Shown here: positions 26,169 through 39,500 of the stretch, one piece after another
Layout: each line of letters begins with the position of its first letter
Numbering within the stretch: position 1 is the stretch's first letter
Assembly (NCBI RefSeq): GCF_012489685.1
Contig: NC_080044.1
Coordinates: forward strand, 75,192,732-75,256,731
Length of the DNA: 64,000 nt
Origin: Lotus japonicus
Taxonomy: Eukaryota > Streptophyta > Magnoliopsida > Fabales > Fabaceae
Reading direction: 5' to 3'
The notes under the pieces: generated by a model
Database searches by the model: none
What the model was told of the DNA's origin: nothing
Seen by the model: the letters and a program-made list of their open reading frames with translations, nothing else
Position numbers and translations under genes: made by a program

Positions 26169-27512
26169 ATGATTCCTCCGAGAAGGAAGAAATGGACGGA
26201 GGCGGAGGAGAAAACCCTAATCGACAAGTACGGCGAGATGGTCGCCGATGGTTCTCTTGCGAAGATGAGAACTCGAGAGAAGAAGTTCAAACCAATTGCT
26301 TGTCATGTGAATTCGTTGCATCACCTTCGCGATCCCATGGCGTATCCATGGCAGTGGAGTTGGAAGGATGTTTCCACCAAGGTGCAGAACATGAGGCATC
26401 AGTATCTGCTGGTTAAGCAGAAGATTAAGAAACCTGAGTTTTCGGGGATGGAGAGTAGTAATGGTGGGGATTGTGATGGGGGTGAGTTTGATTGGGTTGA
26501 GGGTCTTACTCATTGGTCTAATTTTCTTAGGTATAAGGAAGTGTTTGGTGATGTTGCTCTTGTTGTTGGGAGTTATGCGAATGGTGGTGGTAATGAGTTG
26601 ATGGTGATTGGTGATGGTGATGGGGATCATGGAGATGGGTTTCTTGCTGATGGTGGTGGTGGTGGTGGTGGAGGGATAGATATGGTTGAGTTTGGTCAGA
26701 TGGGTCATTCTGGGAATGGCGATGCTGATGGTGATTTTGCGGCTGCTATTGATGGGGTTGATAATGAGGTGATGGGTTTGGGGTTTGAGTATGATGCTGA
26801 AGAAGGGGAGGTGAATTATAATGAGAATGGCCGGACTAGGGAAGATGCAGAGAACGGTTATGAGGAAGGGGAAGTGACGGGGTTGAACTCGAAGAAGAAG
26901 AGGAAGGCGGCGAAGGGGATGGAAAAGAAAGTGTGGAGGATTCTTTCTAACCAGATGGGACAGTTGAGGGAAATGGAGGCTCGGTTCGAGCAGCGAGAGA
27001 TGGATAGAGAGCGGGAGAGACAGCGGAGGGAGAATTTGCAAGCGGAGCTTGATAGGCAATGGGAAAAGAAGCTGGAGGAGAGGGAGAAAGATAGGGACAA
27101 GCAGAGGAAGCAGAGAATGGCTGAGTGGGAAGCTATAGAGAAGGAAAATGAAGAGATGGAAAGGAAAAGAAGAGAGGAAGATTTAATTCATGAGAGGGAA
27201 CGAGAGGAGAGGATGAACTGCAGGAGGCTAGAATGGAAGAAGAGGATCGATGAGATGCTAAATCAGCACCGAGCAGAAATGGGGCAGATTCAGACTCGCA
27301 TTCTTCACGAGCAACAAAATCTTACTAGTCAATTGCTTGGTATATTCTCACAGTGGACTGCCCAACCTGCTGGCATTTCTGATCATACTAGTGCTAGCAA
27401 CCATTATCTTTCACAAATGATGCAAAATCTGCATCATGTGAACGGCATTGTCCACGGCGACACCAGGGTTGAGGGGGATAATCAAGAAGATCAATTCATT
27501 GTTGATGGATGA
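26169..27512 (+). CDS. MYB/SANT-like (trihelix-type) protein with long charged coiled coil
   Basis: Single exon, 447 residues, starting at MIPPRRKKWTEAEE; the upstream frame has no earlier ATG. The N-terminal 90 residues have the tryptophan and helix pattern of a MYB/SANT-like DNA-binding domain (KKWTEAEEKTLIDKYGEM, then YPWQWSWKDVSTKVQNM). The middle is Gly/Asp-rich with a poly-Gly run (about 160-170). A basic KKKRKAAKG nuclear-localisation-like stretch is followed by a long Glu/Arg-rich coiled coil (about 255-385). This suggests a nuclear DNA-binding or chromatin-linked protein; targets are unknown. A splice-donor-like AAAAG|GTAAGC at 25955 suggests a leader exon and 5'UTR intron. Confidence 0.8.
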   Translation: MIPPRRKKWTEAEEKTLIDKYGEMVADGSLAKMRTREKKFKPIACHVNSLHHLRDPMAYPWQWSWKDVSTKVQNMRHQYLLVKQKIKKPEFSGMESSNGGDCDGGEFDWVEGLTHWSNFLRYKEVFGDVALVVGSYANGGGNELMVIGDGDGDHGDGFLADGGGGGGGGIDMVEFGQMGHSGNGDADGDFAAAIDGVDNEVMGLGFEYDAEEGEVNYNENGRTREDAENGYEEGEVTGLNSKKKRKAAKGMEKKVWRILSNQMGQLREMEARFEQREMDRERERQRRENLQAELDRQWEKKLEEREKDRDKQRKQRMAEWEAIEKENEEMERKRREEDLIHEREREERMNCRRLEWKKRIDEMLNQHRAEMGQIQTRILHEQQNLTSQLLGIFSQWTAQPAGISDHTSASNHYLSQMMQNLHHVNGIVHGDTRVEGDNQEDQFIVDG

Positions 27513-29063
27513 TCTACCCGTTACTAGAAGCGGCATTAAGTGCACATAACTGTTGAATGCATTCTTTCATGTACTATCATTGTATACTATGTCTAGTATA
27601 ATGTTTCTAGTGTAACAATTCTAAATAATAATGCCCTTTGTTCTTGTTTTGTCCAATATCCAATGTGTTTTTATTGCTTATATATAAACTATATTATGTG
27701 AATCGGAATCCCCTAAAATGTACATAAATTGAAGGAGGAATTTTCTACCGGTTCTTTAATATACAATCCAACTCATTGTAATGCTAATGCAACAGAAGGT
27801 GATATTCTAAGCTCTGGACTGCTATATTCATCCTTTGTTATTTTTCTTGCTTTACTATGTTCTCCTATATTCTTCTTGCATATAAGCCCTGAATCTCGCA
27901 TGTAATCTTCAATTACTGGATATTCTTCGTATTAGCATTGCTTGTGTTCATTTTGTATCTGGTTTATAGCTTTATGGTGAAGAACTAGGAATGATGTCCC
28001 TTTTCTGTAACTTTTACTCTTTATATTTGGATAAAAATAAGTCTATATTAGGAATTTGGATGTACAGTAAAAAGTAGAACAAAATGGAAGTTAAGTACCT
28101 AACGTAAATTTATGAAAACTTCTTTATAGACTTGAAGCAATAATGTTGGAACTGTGACCTTCAATATCTCATCAAAATCCTTAATCCAACACTATTGCTC
28201 AATCCGGATATTGCAACATCTACCTGCCCATGAAAGAATATTGATTTTGGAAGTTAGACACCAACATGTTTCATAGATCGTTCTCCACTTTTATTAATTG
28301 CCATTTCAATAGAAACTACTATGGAAAACACGAACATGAACAACCTGATCAGCTCAATCAAACTCACTCAGACGGGTTGCAACAGGTTAAAATGTGACCT
28401 TGGGGGATTATTATGGATGTGTGAGATTATCATATATAGTTTCCCTTCTAACATGTTATCAATCTTTCACTAATTATTTTTTGCACTATAAGTATCTTCC
28501 ACGAGAGACAAGACAAAAGCATTCACATCTTAGTGCTAGCTAATTCCCCTAGTGAGAATTTTTCCAAACACACCCTTGCTACTATTGGTAGATCCTCACT
28601 TGCAAGTAGTTCGCCACCTATAAAAAATTATTAGTCTGACTGGTTTAATCTTATATAAGCAAACACACACAAGATGATGGAATATAGATAAAGAATCTTT
28701 GTGTGGCATATTCATTTGAAGTAATGAAGACAAAAACAGAATACTTTCCTTTCAGCTTTGGGATGGTACCTGAGAGAGGAATGAGGATGCTGCTGAGTCT
28801 ACTTGGTCATGCTGCTTTGACCCATAAAATCAAAAAGGAGGGAGGGAGAGGACTCACTTTATTAATAAAAAATAGCAACCGGCAACTAATAATTAATTAG
28901 TACTATCTACCCACTTTCAAGTAGTATATATATAAACCCTCTTCCTCACCAATTCATTCACAACATCCCCATTCATCATCATACTTTAAGTCTTTTCTTT
29001 CTAACTTGAGCTTTTAGCCAACTTCGTTCTCTGTTCTGCAAGCTTGTTTAGTAACCAGAAAAG
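27513..29063. other. Spacer and chalcone synthase promoter region
   Basis: 27513-27700 is the likely 3'UTR of the MYB/SANT-like gene. 27700-28500 has nothing recognisable. 28500-29063 is the promoter and leader of the chalcone synthase gene. A CTACCCACTTTC stretch (28907-28918) upstream of the TATA box resembles MYB-binding AC/H-box elements of phenylpropanoid promoters, but is not a full consensus. Confidence 0.45.
28927..28936 (+). promoter_or_regulatory. TATA box of chalcone synthase
   Basis: TATATATAAA followed by CCCTCTTCCTCACC, about 128 bp upstream of the ATG at 29064, a normal spacing for a plant TATA box plus a roughly 100-base leader. Confidence 0.65.
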
Positions 29064-30349
<1,286 letters not shown>

Positions 30350-31079
30350 CGAACCTTGTTTGTTTCTTTGTGGCTTTTATATTTAATTGTAAGCTTATAA
30401 ACAAGCATTCATGACATTTAATGGAATTCAATTTACACATTAGCTATCATTTCATTTGCAAAGAGAACAATCTGGGGGTTTCTTCATATACTCCTTTGTT
30501 TTCTCTGAATTGGGGTTAAGATTCCCCTTTACTGAGTTTGAAAATCACATCCTGACCTCCTTTGCATTGCCCCTTCCCAGCTTCATCCCACTTCCTGAAC
30601 TATTTTGAGGAGTTTTCATGTTCTTTGTGAGTTACTGGATATTCCAGCTAGCCATTCTTTATTCTTTCATCATTTGCAATTAAACCTGCTGATGATCAGA
30701 GAAAAAAGAGCTTTATAAAACTCATGAAAATTCTGGAAGGATAACTAGACTCAAAGTGGTACAGAGATGCATATACTTTTGTCAAGCTTGAAATAGAGTG
30801 GAATGACACAAGAGAGGAAGGATATTTTCGTAAATTATTGACTACTATTTTCTCTTTATTTTTATCAGAAATTCTTTCAATATTAGTCATTTTCAGATCA
30901 ATTATTACAAAATATAATTCTAACATTGCCTTTTGCGGTAGTTGAGAACAACCTCGTCCACTTCTTTATAATATGGATGTTGTGATGGCAAAGCGCATGT
31001 TTCATGTGGGACTCTATATACTCAAACAATGTGAGTCAGAATATTACAGTGGCTACTTTGCAGCAAAGTGAGTGCTCTC
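30350..31079. other. CHS 3' flank and amidase promoter
   Basis: 3'UTR of CHS to about 30460, then AT-rich spacer. A TATA-like TCTATATACT at 31012-31021 precedes the amidase start by about 60 bp. Confidence 0.4.
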
Positions 31080-33835
31080 ATGGCTTCAGTACATGGTTAC
31101 TCTCTCTTCCAATTCTTTTCTGTGATCTTTCTGATCACATCAGCCAATGGATTCTCAATCAAGGAAGCAACTGTGCATGATCTCCAACTTGCTTTCAAGA
31201 GAAACCAATTAACCTCTAAGCAACTTGTTGAGTTCTATCTCAAACAAATACAAATCCAGAACCCAGTTCTCAAAGGGGTGTTGGAGGTGAATCCAGATGC
31301 AGTAGCAGAAGCAGAAAGAGCTGACAAGGAGAGAAAAAAGGCTAAGGAAACAGGGTATCTGCTTTCAGGATTACATGGAATACCAATTTTGGTGAAGGAT
31401 AACATTGCAAGTAAGGATAAGCTTAACACCACTGCAGGCTCTTATGCTCTGCTTGGCTCTGTGGTGCCTAGAGATGCTGGTGTTGTTGCAAGGTTAAGGA
31501 AAGCTGGGGCTATCATATTAGGAAAGGCCAGTTTGAGTGAGTGGTCTTATTTCAGATCCAATGGAGCACCCAGCGGTTGGAGCGCCAGAGGTGGACAAGG
31601 AAAGGTAATTTTTCTTCTTGTTCTTACTTATAGCATGTTTGATTCTTATTGGAGATGTTAATTTATTATTAAACTGTATGGACATCTAGAGCATGAAATT
31701 TGCAAGAATGAATATATGCGGGTGGCTCATATACAAGTGATCTCCACTAAACGAATCTAGAATAAATATTATACCATGTTAATGATCAATCACAGAAATG
31801 TAGGCATGAAATGAAATCTCTCATGTATTGAATTAACTGAAGATCATTTATATACAAGAGAATGTTGAACTAGAGTTTGTTATGACTCACTTAACCATCT
31901 AACTACTCTGTAACTAACTCACTCGAAGTCATTATAGTTTTCAAAGTTGACTACTTATTCCGGTATGTTTTGATGCTACAAAGTAATTACCTGATTGAAA
32001 AACTTTAGAAAATAGCTGAATGACTATAATGTAAGTGATTCTAAAAAGTCATGAGTTGACACATGTGATTTATGTTTGGCAGAATCCATATACATTGGGT
32101 GATCCATGTGGGTCTAGTAGCGGATCAGCAATATCAGTAGCAGCAAATTTGGTAACAGTTTCTCTTGGTACTGAGACTGACGGCTCCATTTTATGCCCTT
32201 CAAATTCCAACTCAGTTGTGGGAATCAAACCAACAGTTGGTCTCACTAGCAGATCAGGGGTAGTTCCAATCAGCCCAAGACAAGACACAGTTGGGTAAGT
32301 CTATGACAATAGCTCCATTTTTTTCGAGTGTTATCAACACACTCTTTTAAACAGGTTTGTAAACAAACTTAGAAAGCCAACACGTTTGACTCACTTCTTA
32401 AAAAAATGTGTTGACTTTGAAAAAATCAATCACACTGATTGTGTTGGGAAGTGTGTTGAAAAGAGTGTGTTGTTGACCTATATTTCATTGTAACAAACAC
32501 TATTTACAACAAATGTGTAACATTGTCTGGACTGGTATAGACCAATTTGCAGGACAGTATCAGATGCTGCTCTTGTTCTTGAAACTATTGCAGGCATTGA
32601 TGCTTTTGATAAGGAAACAATTGAAGCATCAAAGTATATCCCAAAAGGTGGCTATACTCAATACCTGAAGAAAGATGGACTAAGGGGAAAGAGATTAGGA
32701 ATAGTTAGGTCATACTATGATTTTGGAGATGATACCTTTCTCGATGAAACTTTTAAGCTACACCTAAAAACATTAAGGTAAGGAAAGTTACTATTTGTGT
32801 TAACTATTAGTATTTTTGGATCAGTTTATTTTTCCTCAAAATTAATTTTGGTATTCAGAAGCTACTCACGTAAGCTTCTTCCCAAAATTAATTTTGGCAT
32901 TAGAATTAATTATAGAAGGATTTCTAAAATGAAGGTTGAGCAAGTCTCATATACTTCCTTCAAACTCAGGCAAAGAGGTGCAGTTTTGGTTGACCATTTG
33001 AAGATAGATAACATTGATGAAATATTCAGTGATTCAAGTGAAAGTATTGCTTTGGATTTTGAATTCAAGTTATCCTTGAATGCATACTTGAAAGACTTAG
33101 TTGCTTCCCCGGTTCGAAGCTTGGCTGATGTAATAGCCTACAACAAGAAACACCCAAAACTGGTGAGTTGTGAGAATTTGTTATTTGTTTATTGTCAACA
33201 TAGATAAGATAATTGATAGTTTAAAGTAGTTGCGTTGTGACTTTCACATTACCTACAATCTTTCTCCATGTCACCTGGCCTTTTGCAAATGCTGTGTGGA
33301 GGATTTTATCTTGACTGTTCTTTGAGAAAATTCTAGAATTTCCTTTTTTTGTAGAAGTTTCTGATAATTTTTCTCCTTTATTCTGAGGTTGAAATTTAAG
33401 CTTTGATTGGAAGACATTTTCAATTGTATCTTCAATAATAGGAACTTGACATTTTTGGTATGGCAATTGCAGGAGAAACTTGATGAGTATGGTCAAGATG
33501 TCATGCTGCAAGCTGAAAAGACAAATGGAATTGGGAAAGTACTGGAGCAAGCATTGTTAAACATGACAAGATTGTCACAAAATGGATTTGAGAAACTAAT
33601 GAAAAGAAACAAACTTGATGCTGTGGTGATACCTTCTTATAGCTTTAGTAACATCCTTGCTATTGGAGGTTACCCTGGAGTGATTGTTCCTGCTGGATAT
33701 GAAAAGGGTGTGCCATTTGGAATTTGTTTTGGAGGTTTGAAAGGCTCAGAACCAAAACTGATAGAAATTGCCTATTCCTTTGAGCAAGCAACTATGATCA
33801 GGAAGCCTCCTCCACTTAGAAAGTTAAAGGTTTAA
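31080..33835 (+). CDS. Amidase signature family enzyme with signal peptide
   Basis: Five exons, 31080-31604, 32083-32294, 32541-32777, 32970-33162 and 33473-33835, join in frame to 509 residues. A hydrophobic N-terminus (YSLFQFFSVIFLITSANG) is a likely signal peptide, placing the enzyme in the secretory pathway. The amidase-signature Ser-cisSer-Lys triad is visible: Lys in GIPILVKDNI, cis-Ser/Ser in DPCGSSSGSA and the GTETDGSI block. The similar Arabidopsis protein is the probable amidase At4g34880. Its substrate is not established; amide hydrolysis is the family reaction. The ATG at 31080 is chosen because the frame upstream has no other ATG and the signal peptide starts there. Intron 2 contains a MITE. 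Confidence 0.92.
32335..32472. mobile_element. MITE in amidase intron 2
   Basis: Terminal inverted repeats CAACACACTCTTTTAA (32335-32350) and TTGAAAAGAGTGTGTTG (32456-32472) match over about 14 bp. The 138-bp element has no coding capacity and leaves the splice sites intact. Confidence 0.6.
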
Positions 33836-33856
33836 ACATAATGCTTTAGTACAGAG

Positions 33857-34130
33857 TGTTAAAATGTAATGCAAATTTCTAGAATGTATTAGAAAGCTCT
33901 AGAAAATGATAGAAACATAGGCAATGTCAATTGCTAGAAATCTGTAGAATGAACAAATAATAAAAAATAAAGAACCGACATTATGAGTCGGTAATGTAAG
34001 GCCTATAAATAGGCCAGTGATCTTTGCATTGTATCAAGCAGCAAGTTGATCTTGCTAGCTTCACTCCTCCAATCTATATATGTTTCTATATCATTTCTAA
34101 ATTCTATCAACTATCAGTACCACATTAATT
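33857..34130 (+). mobile_element. Possible solo LTR relic
   Basis: A stretch starting TGTTAAAATG has repeated CTAGAA motifs, a near-palindromic TATA region GGCCTATAAATAGGCC (34001-34016) and a GCATTGTATCAAGCAG leader, in the style of copia LTRs. No end or duplication was confirmed, and part could be amidase 3'UTR. Confidence 0.3.
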
Positions 34131-34200
34131 GCTTCAAACTATTTTCACCAAATACCAACTATTCAATTATCAACAAGAAGTGATTGTTTATGAAATAAAG

Positions 34201-34790
34201 TGAAGAAGATATTGCTCGAGAGAGCTTTGAAGAAGAAATGAAGAACTGAATTTCATTATTCAAATTAACTATTTGTGTACATGACTATCCTTTATTACTA
34301 CATGATTCTAGTGCTAGAAAATAAGAGGGAGTAAACTAGTCTCAAGTGAAAACTGAAAGAGGGACTATATCTAAACAATCACTACTTACAACACAAAGTA
34401 GTTAACTGTTAACTAACTAAAAATGGAAAGCTGAAAACTAACTCCTAACCCTCTCTGCTTTGATCCTCTCTGCCTTTTCTGTGATTCTTCGCGTTACATC
34501 CCACCTCAAGCTGAGCTTGATATCATGTTCAGCTTTGTCACTGGAGTATGAAACCGTGCTGGCTACAAAGAACAAATTAGTTGTTTGATCTAGAGTAGAA
34601 ATAGGGAGCAATTTCATTAAACAATCTAGTGCCTTCTGTCGAACTATGTGGTAATCTATGCCTAGATGCTTATTTCTCTTGTGAAAGCCTGGATTGGCCG
34701 CTATATGAAGGGTACTCTTATTATCACAATACAGGACTATGCTTACTTGAGGTTAATTTTGAAGATCCTGAATCAAATATGTGAGCTATT
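34201..34790 (-). mobile_element. 3' end of a degraded Ty1-copia element
   Basis: Minus strand 34746-34499 is open and encodes the RNase H end of a copia polyprotein (LYCDNKSTLHIAANP, then a KHLGIDYHIVRQK block). A polypurine-like CTTGAGGTGGGA ends at 34499, and the LTR starts TGTAACGC at 34498 and probably ends ...TTCTTCA at 34201 (298 bp). The rest of the element is missing. Confidence 0.6.
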
Positions 34791-34799
34791 ACAACTCAC

Positions 34800-36580
<1,781 letters not shown>

Positions 36581-39500
36581 ATGGTGGTTGAGACAACGAG
36601 GAAGAAGAAGAAGAAGATGAGGTGGAGTGTGATTTTCTGCGTTTTCGTTTGTGTTTGGGTTGCGTCGATCGAGTATGGTGGTGTGAGAGTGATGACAGAG
36701 GCAGAGTGGTTCAAACCCTTCAACGTCACCTACGATCACAGAGCTCTCATCCTCGATGGCAAACGCCGCATCCTCATCTCCGCCGGAATTCACTACCCAC
36801 GCGCCACTCCCGAGGTCTCACTCACCTCTTTCCCCAAATTTATACCATGTTTCATCAGTCCTCATAGAAGGCTTCTTCCCGGAATTGATTTTGACTAGAA
36901 TCAATTATGGAAGGAAGGTTACTTCCAAATTCCAAGTTTGGCTTGGCTTCTCTTTCCTCACAATGAATTCTAAGATAAATAAGCTACTCACATTAACATC
37001 TTTTCCATAAGTGATTTTGGGTTTAGAATCAATGTACTAAATTTTTTGGATAGTGAATATGGGGTTTTTAATTTTGATTCACTGATACATTTGGGGTAAT
37101 TTTTGTTAGATGTGGCCTGATTTGATTGCAAAGGCCAAGGAAGGTGGGGCAGATGTAATTGAAACTTATGTATTTTGGAATGGGCATGAGCCAGTGAGAG
37201 GACAGGTGCATAACCATATTTCACCCTGCAATGCTGGCGGGTAGCCTTGTCTTGTTTCTGCAACTGTATATTTGATATTTATGTATTACTATTAATGATT
37301 CGTACTAAAGTATTAATCTTTTCTTGTTTCATTTATTATGCTTGAACTTGTGCAGTATAATTTTGAAGACAGATATGATCTTGTGAAGTTTGTGAAGCTA
37401 GCTGCATCCAGTGGACTCTATTTCTTTCTCCGTATAGGCCCCTATGCTTGTGCTGAGTGGAATTTCGGGTCTCAGCCTTTCAACTCTAATATTATTATCT
37501 TACTTTTTTTTATGCTTAAGTTTGATGTTTCCAATTTGGTAAACAGCTTGAAGAGTAGGACTTGCATTCGTTCATGAACATCTGAATGCGCTCATTGCAT
37601 AATGATAGTTCATTTATCATGCTTCTCTATTGTAAAAATTAAAGCAGCATTAAATGTGTAGTTATCGTGGGTTTGTTTATGCTAATTTGTAGGATTTTTA
37701 CATTCATATATAGTTGAAACTTGAAAATCTTTGTTTTAATGTTTTGATGTGAATAATAGTCTACCTTCTGTTAGCTTGTGAAGTGGGTAGACAGTTGGAA
37801 AAATATGCATAGGAATTTCGGATTTGACATCCCTGCTGCACTTCTTGCTTCATCTGTTTCTTTTATTTCACAATTTTTTTCTTGATTTGGCTATGTTTGC
37901 AGGGGCTTTCCAGTCTGGTTGCGTGATATCCCTGGTATTGAATTTCGAACGAACAATGAACCTTTCAAGGTAGAGTACTTTGTTAGTTGGCATTGCTTTC
38001 TTTATTTTTGTTTGTCTTAACAGATGTAACATTTTTTTGCCTTCTTTTGGGTTTGTGTTTAGGTTAGTCAGGGTTCTAAATTTTCGACCACAATTGACTC
38101 GATATGTGTTTCACTTCACTTGTTTGCACTCATCACTTGATGCAGGAAAGCTTGTCAACTAGCCATTTTTGTTTTGTTTTTTTTTTTTTTTTTATATCAT
38201 ATACTACACCTCAATGTTAATGCTGGTGGACGTGGGTTTCATATAAACGGTGCTTAAATTTAATATTTTTCATTGGACAGTGTTTTAACATCCTGATTTT
38301 ATATTAACTTCTCCTATTGGAATTGGAAAGGACATGGTTTTGATCAACTTTTCTTTTTCTCAAAACTTAGGAGGAGATGAAGCGGTTTGTCTCCAAGGTG
38401 GTGAATCTTATGAGAGAGGAAAAGCTGTTTTCTTGGCAAGGTGGTCCTATAATTTTGTTGCAGGTTGGAAGAGAGTATGGAGTTTGGCATTTATATGCAT
38501 CAGTTGATTTTATTTTTCATGATTTGATGGATCACAGTCCTGCTGGGGTTTCCAGAATTGGCAGTCAAAGTTACAACTGTCCGTATATTCTTGTTTTACC
38601 ATATTGCACTTGTGCTTCTTTACTTAAGCATGTCTTATTTTTTGTGGGATTGGAATGCTTTTACCAGATTGTGGATATGTCACTTTTTCCTCTTCTAGTT
38701 TCTTCATTTTCTATTTGCATAAGCTAAATAGGTGATAACATATGTGATTGGTTAGTAAAGACGGGCACCATTCCGACTTACTTGATTTATTAATAGAAAT
38801 TGCATGTAAGGTTTTAATTGTTGATTCTTATTATATTCAACTTGAAATCTTTATTATAAACTCCAATTCACAAATTACTTAGTTCTCCAGCTTTTTTATT
38901 TGGACAATAGTTCTCCAGCTTATGAGCAGACCTACAGATGTGTGTTAGATAATGGTTGACTATGATTTATTCTATTATCTAGGAATTAGTTCATGCAAGT
39001 GTTAAATTTGATGCTTCCTTTGGTAGAATGCAATGTTTAACAAGACATGTAACTGGATTTCATCAGATTGAAAATGAATACGGGAACATTGAGGGCTCCT
39101 ATGGCAAGGGAGGTAAAGAGTACATTAAATGGGCTGCTCGAATGGCTCTAAGTCTTGGTGCTGGTGTTCCATGGGTCATGTGCAGGCAAACAGATGCTCC
39201 ATATGATATCGTAAATTATATCCTGTTCCACTATTGAAAAAACTGTCATTGACACCTATACTTATTAAAATAAAAATAAGTTTTAATGCATGTCAACGTT
39301 CTTATTTATATTCATAGACTGTATTGTTGTCCACAGATTGATACATGCAATGCATACTACTGTGATGGATTTAAACCAAACTCTCGTAACAAACCAATCA
39401 TGTGGACAGAGAACTGGGATGGATGGTATGAACAAACACATCCTTCAAGGGATTACCTTTTCATATCAGATGGTTGTCAATAATGACTCTAGCACTAGTG

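Noticed and set aside
26217..27059. 280-codon minus-strand frame opposite the MYB/SANT-like gene
   Set aside because: It is the antisense shadow of a Gly/Glu-rich coding exon, with Ile/Thr/Pro runs typical of reversed GAG and GGT codons.
28703..28900. 65-codon frame upstream of CHS
   Set aside because: It lies in the promoter region before the TATA box and has no recognisable motif.
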